The translations under genes were made by a program, and so were the position numbers. From Desmodus rotundus (taxonomy: Eukaryota; Chordata; Mammalia; Chiroptera; Phyllostomidae), in contig NC_071392.1 in NCBI RefSeq assembly GCF_022682495.2, forward strand, positions 88,986,797-89,050,796: a stretch of 64,000 bases of DNA, read 5' to 3'. The notes beneath the pieces were generated by a model that saw only the letters and a program-made list of their open reading frames with translations, did no database searches and was not told where the DNA came from. Positions 55,341 through 64,000 of this stretch are shown in pieces; within the stretch, counting starts at the first letter, position 1, and each line of letters starts with the position of its first letter.

Positions 55341-57822
55341 GAATGCTCACATGTGTCTGCCTCAGCTCCCTGCCACAACCCTGCTACTATATGGGATTTT
55401 AAAGAGAGAAATAGAAAACAAGAGAATTGGGGTGGGGATCCATCTGTAGGCTAGAGGCAGTGGGGACATCAGGGAAGTGACCCCCATAGCACCACAGAGT
55501 CCCCTGAAGGCTCAGGGGTTGGTGGCACCAGGTAGGCACCCCTGGACACACAGACGGAGTCAGTGGAAGCTTGCCTGCTGTCTACGCAGCTCGATCCCTG
55601 CCCGCAAGCCCTCCCCAGCCCACCCGGACCGAACTCCCCACAGGCGGGCAGTAAGGCTCACCCTCTTCAGGCAGAGTCGGAAAGAAAGTTTCCCAAAACT
55701 TAAGGACCTGAGTTTCCAGATACCAAGTCCACACAGAGACGCCTCATATCTCAGAGCAGCAGGGCCAAAGGGTGAGTCCTTCATGTTGCAGAGGACACAC
55801 GCATGCACACACATGAACACATGCACACGCAGGAATCTACATGGCTTCACCAATGGTGGAAGGAAAACGATCGCCACCCTTGGGCTATATTCCAGCTAAA
55901 GTCGTTGAGTGGTGAGAGCACCCTGAGCAGGTAAGCAGACACAGGGAGTCTCACCCCGATTGGACGGATCGTCCCCCCACCAACACTCTGCGTTCCCCTT
56001 TAACAAGGGGCCACGGGACTGCAGGAAGGGCTGCTGCCCGGACAGACGCCCACGTTGCACACCCAGCAGAATCCTCGCCCCAGCATCCTTCATGGGGGGC
56101 GGGGAGGGGCCTTCTCATCTATTGCTCATCCTGGCCTTGTACATTTCACCTCTCCCTAAAACACATCGTCCTGTCCTCTGTCCTCTGAGGTGCTCTGGCT
56201 GGGGCCCTGGAAATTAAACTGACAAACACTAGTAACCAGAAATTAACCAGAGGAAAAAAATAGTTTATTAACGGGGTGCTTGCACACACAGGAGAAACTC
56301 TGTGATGAGAACTTGGAAAATGTTTTAGCAAAGAACAATAAATACATAGGAAAGGGACAGGACAAAGGGAGAGGGCTTTAGGCTTCTAGGGGCGACAGGC
56401 TGTGGGAAGGTAGACACTGTAGGAAGGAAACTAATGGAAGATAAGGGTGATTTTATGAGATTTCTCACGCAGACTCTTCTGAGGCACCAGGGACAACAAG
56501 CCTGGGCCTGCTTTAGGCAGGTGAGGGAAGGGCAGAGCGCTTTCTTCGGCATCTGCTCTTTCTCAGTTGTCCTGGGCTCAAAATAGTCCCTATGCCAAAG
56601 TGGCATTTGGTGGGGAGATGGTCTGATCGCCTGCTGTATAACGTGTACAGTTTGTTCCAAGCCCTGTGGCCTTCAGTGGGACCTTCCCGACCTGCTAAAA
56701 ACAGCACAGAACCTGCCTTGAATCTTTGCAGCGTGGTCAAGGGGGTGGGAGCAGGGGGGATGTATGGCAACCTCTCTGGTAATTTTCCTTTTCTGTAAAA
56801 CGTGGCCACTGATGTCTGTGAACATCAGACATAAAGTACACGAAGGGTTTATTTTGCTCACGTTGGGGGAAATCGTTGACTATTTTATTACCTAATGTCA
56901 CCAGTTGGTCAACGCCCTTGCTCAGATACGGCGGCCAGGTGGTAATGCGGATGGACCGCGTGGGCTCACTCAGCTGCTCACTCAGAGCGGACCTGGGACA
57001 AAATCCCAGGGCCTTGTTCCTCTCCCCCTTTCTTAGTACAACGGAACAGTTAAGTGCTGACGTGCCGATCCCTGCTGATCTCACTTTAGTGGTTTCAGCT
57101 CAGCGTTTTAGCCGGTGGACATCACTGGGTTCTCAGGACTCCCCTCTATAACATTAGCTCTTGCTCCCCATCTTTGTCCCACGGGCCCACATTTCTTCTA
57201 TATTTTCCTCCAAACCAAGAACAGGAAGGTTAAGACCAAAGAGAAAACTTTGCACCTCTTCACCAGTGGTCCCTGGCTGGTGGAAGGCTGTTCCCTTGTG
57301 AGAGTTACGATTTCACACTATATCTCTCATCAGATTCAGACATACAGGAAAACTGCATGATTATCATAGAGAAAAGGTTAACCAAAACAGGGGTGTCTGA
57401 CGTCATTTGGTTTTTTCAATCTTAATAAATAACTGTAATGTTTTCCAGGATGGGACAGTTCCACACCCTGGAGCATGAAAACATTTTAATTCCTCCCTAT
57501 GAGTCCAAAGTGAAAATAATACTATGCCGCCCACTTTTTATATTGCAAACGGACATGAAGCATGGAGAACTGCTGAACTCGAAGAGAACAACTCCCTCGC
57601 TTTTCCCGGTCCTGGTTGTTAATGGGCTTCTGTTACTGCGGGCTGTGCTGCGGCTGCATCCGCGCCCAAACGCGTGGCTAGTGAGCGTGCTGTGATGGGC
57701 AGCGTCCCGGGGCCGCAGTGATACAAACCATCTGCCCGATGACAATGGCTAGTATTTAAAAATTCATAAAAGTTAAAAGTTGGAACAAACATTAGCTTTA
57801 TCTAATCCAAACTCACATCATC

Positions 57823-57842
57823 AAAAAAAAAAAAAAAAAAAA
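57823..57842 (+). repeat. poly-A run (20 A)
   Basis: There are twenty consecutive A. It may be the tail of an old, unrecognised retroelement. Confidence 0.9.
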
Positions 57843-58164
57843 CTTTAAAATTCACAGGACCCAAATTTCACACACATCTGCTTCTGCTCAGCCCCACGCT
57901 GTTGGGCAGCCCGCCCATGGTCAGTCTGCATTCTTTGCCCTGGTGTTTGCCCATCTGCCCACTGCCTGCGCAGCTGAGAGCTCCAGTGGGCGCAGACCCC
58001 GTCCCCAGCCTGCTGTTCAGTCGGCCCCCACTAGGTGCCAGGGAGAGTCTGCTGGCTGCATGCGCGGCCATTCCTGTAAGAAATCTCTCTCACAGGGTAG
58101 ATGGCACATTACCTTGTTCACTCTGGGTCCGAGTTTCCATCTCATGCAGCCAAAATAACCCAAA

Positions 58165-58290
58165 GCAGTATAGGTGGGCATCTGAGTTCCATTGAACAGA
58201 TGAGGAACTGAGGCCCAGAGAGGTTGAGTTACTTCCCTGAAACACACAGCAGCAGAGCCAGCTCTTACCCCAGCTCCACCCCCATACAGG
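58165..58290 (-). mobile_element. MIR SINE, antisense
   Basis: CAGATGAGGAACTGAGGCCC AGAGAGGTTGAGTTACTTCC CTGAAACACACAGCAGCAGA is the reverse complement of MIR. Confidence 0.85.
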
Positions 58291-59039
58291 TACTGCCATC
58301 CATTCTTCTACCCCCCAGGGCATCTCAGCTGATGCTTAAACCTCCTCCATATAGGTTCAGCTCATGTTTTATGTATTAAAACCCAAAAGATGCCTGGATC
58401 TCAGGGAGGGACTGGGGGAGAAGTAAGAAAGCTGTCATTCTTGTCTGTAACCAAATTGTTCCTTCCTGTGCTTACCTGGCCGGCCCTCTCAAGGTGCAGT
58501 TCAGTAGCCACCTGTTACCTAGGCAGGAGGACGAGTAGCAGGGTAGTTGCCAGCTGCTGTCTGGAGTGTGGACTCCGGATGAGGGCAAGGGCAACAACAG
58601 TGTCTTCTGCGTCAGCTTTCCGTCCCTGGCTTGAGAGACCTGTCCATCAGCCTGGTGGGAAGCATCACTTCCTCTGGGGCTACAGAGTGTCAGAGCGGGA
58701 CGAGACCTGGTCTAACGCCATGGTTTCGCAGTTCATCACCCTGAGTGACCAAAGCCAGGGTATTTCTGGGAGCAATCTCCTGGGCACGGCCTGGACTTCT
58801 TCCTGACCTACAATTCCTACACAGGCATCACTTTGCTTACGCATGGAGATCCCCGCATAGGTCTGAACTGTGCTCACCCCTGGATCCCAGCATGTCTGGG
58901 GGACCCACAGGGCAGGACCTCTAAGACCTTGTTGCATGTGGAACCCCTTTGGCTCCTGGGAATAAGCCACCCTAAAAGGGGACCGGCCAGTGGCATATGC
59001 TGGCTGGACCAGCTGCGGTGAGCACTCATGTTGTGACAC

Positions 59040-59215
59040 CGGTGCGAGGTGCTCTCCTGTGTCATCTCCATCTTTCCAGTCACCCTAGAGGTAGTCACAG
59101 TCAGTCCTGTTTTCTTCACAAGGAAGCCGAGACCTTCAGAAATTGCCTCACTTCCCCCAGGTCACACAGCTGGTAAGTCACAGAGCCAGGTCCCCACCCC
59201 CGTCTGGGACAACTG
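59040..59215 (-). mobile_element. MIR SINE, antisense
   Basis: CACAAGGAAGCCGAGACCTT, TTGCCTCACTTCCCCCAGGT CACACAGCTGGTAAGTCACA GAGCCAGG is reverse-complement MIR. Confidence 0.8.
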
Positions 59216-59339
59216 CATGCTATTACGATGCTAACTGGCCCCAAGAATGACAGACAGCTGACATTTGTCTATTGCTAGTTTGTTCAAAGGACAGTTACAA
59301 GACCTTCTACTCAGGAACTTATTTGACACAGGGACCTCC

Positions 59340-59790
59340 GGTACAGGTTTCTGTCGCTGCCTGGTAACAAATTATCAGAAATCTGGTGGCTTCAAACAAC
59401 AGGAGTGTGCCATCTCACAGGTCAGGGGTCCCACATCTGACAGGGAGGTGCAGGCAGGGCCCTGCTCCCTCTGAAGACTCCAGGGGAGGGTCCCTCCTGC
59501 CTCTTCCAGCTCTGGGGGTCCTAGCCATTTGGGGACCTTGATGGCATCACTGATTCTCCACCTCTGTCTCCACACTGGTTCCCACATGCCCTCTTCTCTG
59601 CGTCTGTGTGTCTCCCTCCTCTTCAGCAAGGACACCAGTCACTGGCTAGAGAGCACCCCCTAAACCCAGCAGGGTTTCACTTCGAGATCCTGAACTAATT
59701 GCATCTGCAAAGAGTCACTTTTCAAATAAAGTCACACTTTGAGATTTTGAGTGGACATGAATTCGGGGGACACAGTATTCAACCCACTCC
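59340..59790 (-). mobile_element. MLT1-type LTR, antisense
   Basis: On the + strand GGTAACAAATTATCAGAAAT, TTCAAACAACAGGAGTGTGC, CCTGCTCCCTCTGAAGACTC, CCTGAACTAATTGCATCTGC and TTCGGGGGACACAGTATTCA are a complete reverse-complement MLT1 in order. It has no internal part. Confidence 0.8.
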
Positions 59791-59799
59791 ACCTTCCTA

Positions 59800-59915
59800 T
59801 GAGGAGAGCACTAACTTTTATCCCCATTTTACAGATGAGGAACTGAGGCCCAGAATAAGTTGCCTACGGTTACCCAGACAGCAAATAGCTGAGTTCGAGC
59901 CCTAGCAGTCTTCCT
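59800..59915 (-). mobile_element. MIR SINE, antisense
   Basis: CCCCATTTTACAGATGAGGA ACTGAGGCCCAGAATAAGTT GCCTACGGTTACCCAGACAG is reverse-complement MIR. Confidence 0.85.
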
Positions 59916-60047
59916 CCAATGGGGGAGCAGCGTCCCGGGGCTGTGCTGCACACCCGCGCCCCCCCTCCCCCGCAAGTGCTGTGTGTACAGCCATCCCCCC
60001 TCCCGCGCAGTGGAGCTGCAAAGCCATAAAGACATGAGCATGGTACT

Positions 60048-60593
60048 GGGTTGCCCAAAAAGTCCGTTGAGTTTTTTCCATAAAATAAGACATTTTTCAT
60101 TTTCACCAATAACGTTATTGATTTGGATGTTTTGAGGATGTCAGCTACCTCCTACTATTGGCTTCTAGTGGGGAGAGGCCAGGGGTGCTGCTAAATATCT
60201 TCCAATGCAGAAGGCAGCCCCACAGCAAAGAATTATTTGGCCAAAATGTCAATAGTGCCAGAAACTTCACAAACAAGCTTTTGACACGTTCGATCAGTCA
60301 CAGCACCTTCTCCATTCACTGCAGAAATCTTTCATTTGAGTTGCAGTTGCATTTTTACTTTCCTTGAAATAATAAAGCATAATATGCCAAAAACATTGCA
60401 TATAGTCCTCCATCTTCAATATTAAAGTGGCTGCACAAAAATTCACCAATTTTGATAAGTTTTTTAAATGCACGCTGACACGACAGCCATCACAATACAA
60501 TCTAACAAAATTGTTTCGAATGAAGTTCAAGATAACTAAGCGCTCCTAGAGCCGTGGTTGAGAAAAGAACACATGAATTTTTTGGCCAGCCCA
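60048..60593 (-). mobile_element. chimeric mariner element, copy C
   Basis: It starts CTGGGTTGCCCAAAAAGTCC and ends AATTTTTTGGCCAGCCCA. TA flanks it at 60046-60047 and 60594-60595. On the minus strand a mariner transposase start remains readable (MLYYFKESKNATATQMKDFC, from about 60380 downwards). At about 60270 this gives way to MER20-like sequence running to about 60155 (TTCTAGTGGGGAGAGGCCAG, GGGTGCTGCTAAATA). It then returns to mariner to the end. It is collinear with copies A and B. Confidence 0.9.
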
Positions 60594-60595
60594 TA

Positions 60596-61483
60596 ATAAG
60601 GCCATGGGAGCACAAGGCAGCACCAGGTGGAGTCCCATGCCACAGAATGGGACACAAAAATTTCCATCAGAGAAGAGTGCGGTGCACCTACCCTGGAGGC
60701 TCTGCCCATCAAAAGAATCCGTTGGTTCAGCTGCTAGGACCTGGGCAGAGAACTTAATAACTTGCCCAAGGTCAAATCCAGACGGTCTGGCCTGGGAACC
60801 CTCTCTCTGTACCAGAGACAGGCCTGTGATAAGAAGCCAGAAGGAATGACCTGGGAACACTCAGGCCTCTTTGGACGTGCCCAGGGGGTTAAGCAGCTGA
60901 GAAGGGGCCCACAGTAATGGATGGGAGACAGCAGATAATCACATTTTTTTTAACTATTAATGAGGTCCCCTTTTTACCCCAGACCTGCATGTCGTGAGAA
61001 GTATTGTCTGTACTTTAACCAGAAGGAATTTAAAATTCAGAGTGTGTACCTGGGTCTCTTAATGGTTGGAGTCTACTAGACACTTGTTACCTCTCAATGT
61101 CATGGTTATTTCAATGTTTTTAGGAAAAATGGACATTTTCACCACCAGAGGCCCAGTAACACCAGGAAACCAGTACTTAAGTTGTTGTTAGTTCTCTTGC
61201 AACCTCGTTCTCTATGCACATAGAATTCCTGTTTAAAACTGTACCTAGTAATAAGGAAGTTTTGCTGATTTAACTCTAATTGATCATTTTCTCTGTTTCT
61301 AAATAAAGAAAACTGTGCTGAAATTCTTTGCTGAATATTAAACTCCAAGGAGAAAGTAATTTCAGTATTCAACCACTAGATGGCAGACTCCCACAGCTTG
61401 TGGCACAGACAAAAACTAAATTACCTCAACCAGAATTTTTTTTTTAATCTGTCCAGAATAAAATACTAGCTTCATATGTAATC
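60596..61483. other. unrecognised intergenic sequence
   Basis: No gene or repeat is recognised. The sequence is moderately AT-rich beyond 60930. Confidence 0.5.
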
Positions 61484-61498
61484 AAGAAAGTGTTAGTA

Positions 61499-61775
61499 TA
61501 TATGCCCTGGCTGGTGTTGGCTTGGTGGTTGGAGCATCTTCCCGTAACCAAAGGGTTGCGGTTTCAATTCCCATTGAGGGCACATAACCTAGGTTGGGGG
61601 TTCCCGGGTCCCACTGGGGATCCCAGGGCGGATCCCAGGTCTGGGTGGGTCTGGGCATGGAAAAAGGCAACCAATCGATGCTTCTCTCTCACATCAATGT
61701 TTCTCTCTCTCTCTTCCTCTCTCTCTAAAAGCAAGTGAAAATGTCCTCGAATGAGTATTTTTACAAAGTGTGGTA
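61499..61775 (+). mobile_element. Ves SINE with 15-bp target-site duplication
   Basis: It is flanked by perfect AAGAAAGTGTTAGTA at 61484-61498 and 61776-61790. GCCCTGGCTGGTGTTGGCTT, CCAAAGGGTTGCGGTTTCAA TTCCC, GGCAACCAATCGATGCTTCT and the CTCT tract identify it. The middle is longer than usual: GGATCCCAGG-type units near 61618-61640 are partly duplicated. The intact duplication marks a young insertion. Confidence 0.95.
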
Positions 61776-62109
61776 AAGAAAGTGTTAGTAAGTATAACTG
61801 ATGCCCGCGGGAAGAAAATGGGAGGATAAACACCTAACCCGCACCCACTCTGTACTCCTGCCCCTGGTGATAGATCGAAGGTGTGGGGCCCACGAGGGTG
61901 GGTAGAGAAGAGGAAATAGGTTATCTACATGCTTCCAGCTGACCCTTAGGTATCGACCTTCTTGGAGAGGAGAGAGGGAGCTTCTCCGCACGTCCGTGGT
62001 TCTGACATCCTCTCTCTCAGACACTGACAGCCTGGCACCTGTGGCACCCAGGGGACCGTCCTGCTGTCAGACGTTTGCAGTGAGGTGGCAGCCCGCAGGC
62101 CTGAGTTTA

Positions 62110-62340
62110 TGGCAGTAGAAGGGGCCCGAGCCTGGAGACAGGTTTGGATTCTGGCCCTGCCCCTGACCACTTGGCAGGTCGCTTTACCTCTCTAAGGTGC
62201 AAGGGCCTTATCTATATTAATCATCTCTTTTATAAAATGTCAATACAATATAAAACATAGATAATATTAATATAATTTCTATTTGGCAGGACTATTGTAA
62301 TGGCCGTAAATAATGACATTGAAGCACTATCCACACAGTT
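62110..62340 (+). mobile_element. MIR SINE with AT-rich insertion
   Basis: GGAGACAGGTTTGGATTCTG, CCCTGACCACTTGGCAGGTC GCTTTACCTCTCTAAGG, then GGACTATTGTAATGGCCGTA AATAATGACATTGAAGCACT is MIR in order. An AT-rich stretch at about 62210-62275 sits in the middle. Confidence 0.6.
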
Positions 62341-62599
62341 GTCCCTTCACCATGAAGCACTGTGTGGTCCTGGGCAGGTCACCTCCCCTCCCTCAGAACC
62401 TGCTATTGATTCCCTATAACACCCCTTTCTCATTGTTCTGTATAGGGAACCTATCCACATGGCATAGAGAATGTAGCCCAGCCCCTGATTCAGAAAACTG
62501 GGGTGAAGAGAGTCAGCACACAGGACCCACGCCCACAGATCGGTTTTCCCATGGGGAATCAGGCCTGCATTGTACCTGGGCTGCTATGAGGCTTGCTCT

Positions 62600-63015
62600 T
62601 GCTAAAACTCCCTCACCCTGAATTGAGGCAGCAAATGTTTACTGCATATCTTTAAAGTCATTTCCTAAAATCTGTCCTAAACCTTCCAAGTATGGAGTGT
62701 AACCAGTTCAAACACTTTCCCCTTGATCTGAAACATCCTTTTCTTTGAAGTAATTAGCAACATCCTCTTCTTTGTTTTCCGTAAAAGCTAATCACCTACA
62801 GAGAAACTGTGCATAGTAAATGAGGACCATCCTTGATGTAATGTGCCCAGAAAAGCAATAAAAGCCTGTCCAGGCAGGGGTCAGGGCCCTCTCTCTCACT
62901 TAGAGAGCGGCCATGCCGTCCCTTTTCCTCCACTGGACTTCTGTAGTCTGTGTGAATTTGCCCACTGCAGCCACAACACACGGACCCCACAGGCCGGAGT
63001 GCGCATCAATTCTGC
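62600..63015 (+). mobile_element. possible retroviral-type LTR fragment
   Basis: CAATAAAAGCCTGTCCAGGC AGGGGTCAGGGCCCTCTCTC followed by GGCCATGCCGTCCCTTTTCC TCCACTGGACTTCTGTAGTC looks like an LTR R/U5 part with its poly(A) signal. No retroviral genes are nearby and the edges are unclear. Confidence 0.35.
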
Positions 63016-63091
63016 CTTTCCTGACCGAGTTAAAACTGTAACCCCCTGCTCTCCCCCCATCCCAGCATTCTCCTTCTCCCTTCCTTGATTT

Positions 63092-63288
63092 ACTTTTTAT
63101 TACTATTTTTTTAATCCTCACTGGATAACATGCTTACTGATTTTAAGAGAGGGGAAAGGAGGGAGAGAGAGAGAGGGAGAGGAACATCGATCAGCTGCCT
63201 CCTGTACACGCCTTTGCTGGAGACCAAACCTGCAACCTTTTGGTTTATGGGTTGACACTCCAACCAACTGAGCCACACCGGCCAGGAT
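63092..63288 (-). mobile_element. Ves SINE, antisense, with target duplication
   Basis: On the minus strand it starts CCTGGCCGGTGTGGCTCAGT TGGTTGGAGTG, has AAAAGGTTGCAGGTTTGGTC as its B-box region and ends CCAGTGAGGATTAAAAAAA. TTCCTTGATTT at 63081-63091 and TTCCCTGATTT at 63289-63299 are its target duplication with one change. Confidence 0.93.
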
Positions 63289-63469
63289 TTCCCTGATTTT
63301 TTTCTCCACAGCTCTTACAGCAGCCACAACATTTGACTGCCTCGTTAGTTCATTGCCTGTGTCAGCATCTGCTTTCTTGTTCCCTGCCGTGTGTCCAACA
63401 CCTAGGACAATGCCTGGCATGTGGCAGGCGCCCTGTAGAAATCTGTTATGGGACTGAATGAAGGGTGCC

Positions 63470-63565
63470 TACCTCAGACAGTTGCTGGAGGTTCCCATGA
63501 GAACATGTTTGTGAAGTTTAGTACAATGCCTGGCACACAGTAGGTGCTCAATGAATGGTCATTCG
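63470..63565 (+). mobile_element. MIR 3' end
   Basis: GTACAATGCCTGGCACACAG TAGGTGCTCAATGAATGGTC is a typical MIR 3' end. A similar GACAATGCCTGGCATGTGGC AGGCGCC at 63407-63433 suggests a second MIR piece. Confidence 0.75.
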
Positions 63566-63864
63566 AATTATTACTTGTGAATCCTTGGTCAAGTGAATTC
63601 CTCTCTCAAAACCTTAGTTACCCTACCTCTAAGGGGACCTCAAAGCCAGGTCCCAGGTTTGCTACGAGGTTGAAATTCGAAGGCCTGTGTAACTCAGCTC
63701 CGGGCCTGCCGCGTGTCTGTCTATCAGGGCTCTCCCTGCAGAGGCGAGGCTGTGGGAGGTGGTGGTCCTAGGGTTGACCATGAAAAGGAAGAAGGCTGGG
63801 TGGGGAGCTCACAAAGAGCCTTGTATTCGTTTGCAAGATCAGCCACAGTACATCACCACCAACA

Positions 63865-64000
63865 TGGTGACTGAAAGCAACAGAATCCCACTGTCTTGCC
63901 GCTCTGGGGACCAGAAGTCCAAAGTCAAGGTATTGTCAGGGCCACAGCCCCTCGAAAGATCTAGGGGAGAACCTTCCTAGCCTCGGCCAGTGTCTGACAG
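63865..64000 (-). mobile_element. MLT1-type LTR, antisense, cut by the window end
   Basis: CTGAAAGCAACAGAATCCCA, GGGGACCAGAAGTCCAAAGT CAAGGTATTGTCAGGGCCAC and GATCTAGGGGAGAACCTTCC TAGCCTC are the start of a reverse-complement MLT1, as at 36612 and 59340. Confidence 0.6.

Larger units (their letters stand above)
54441..58160. other. intergenic, one MIR, otherwise unrecognised
   Basis: A MIR lies at about 55150-55340. Elsewhere I see no gene. A 20-A run ends the sequence ATCATC at 57823-57842 without a recognisable retrocopy before it. Confidence 0.5.

Overview
This is a piece of a mammalian nuclear genome, almost certainly from a bat. It carries split exons with GT/AG splice sites, many decayed mammalian repeats (MIR, L1, MLT1, MER5A) and at least eight tRNA-derived SINEs of the bat Ves type. 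Copies of short mariner and hAT DNA elements are also present. A yangochiropteran (vesper-bat-like) source fits best, but the species cannot be read from the sequence.

The one protein-coding gene is the 3' end of CNTNAP2 (contactin-associated protein-like 2, Caspr2), on the + strand. Its last three coding exons are at 4459-4698, 23296-23376 and 26715-26914; they correspond to exons 22-24 of the human gene. They encode the end of the fourth laminin-G domain, the membrane-proximal linker, the transmembrane helix and the cytoplasmic tail with its juxtamembrane 4.1-binding segment and PDZ-binding C-terminus. All three splice junctions join in phase 1 and restore the expected protein. Bases 1-4458 are the end of the preceding intron. 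An 18.6 kb intron and a 3.3 kb intron follow; an antisense L1 fills most of the latter. The long 3' UTR probably runs to about 31.6 kb, with earlier candidate poly(A) signals at 27.95 and 29.69 kb.

From about 31.6 kb to the end I see no functional gene. The region is intergenic sequence made of repeats: L1 pieces at 40-41 and 42.6-44.1 kb, two related solo LTRs at 44 and 51 kb, and MLT1 LTRs at 36.6, 59.3 and 63.9 kb. Ves SINEs lie at 46, 50, 61 and 63 kb. There is also a processed RPL12 pseudogene at 53.2-53.8 kb and a small CpG-rich island at 41.2-41.5 kb.

The most unusual observation is a chimeric DNA transposon present three times (6.6, 43.1 and 60.0 kb). It has mariner ends and two pieces of mariner transposase frame, separated by about 110 bp that resembles the 3' half of the hAT element MER20, with the same junctions in each copy. 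I found no unknown enzyme system, CRISPR array, operon or RNA gene.
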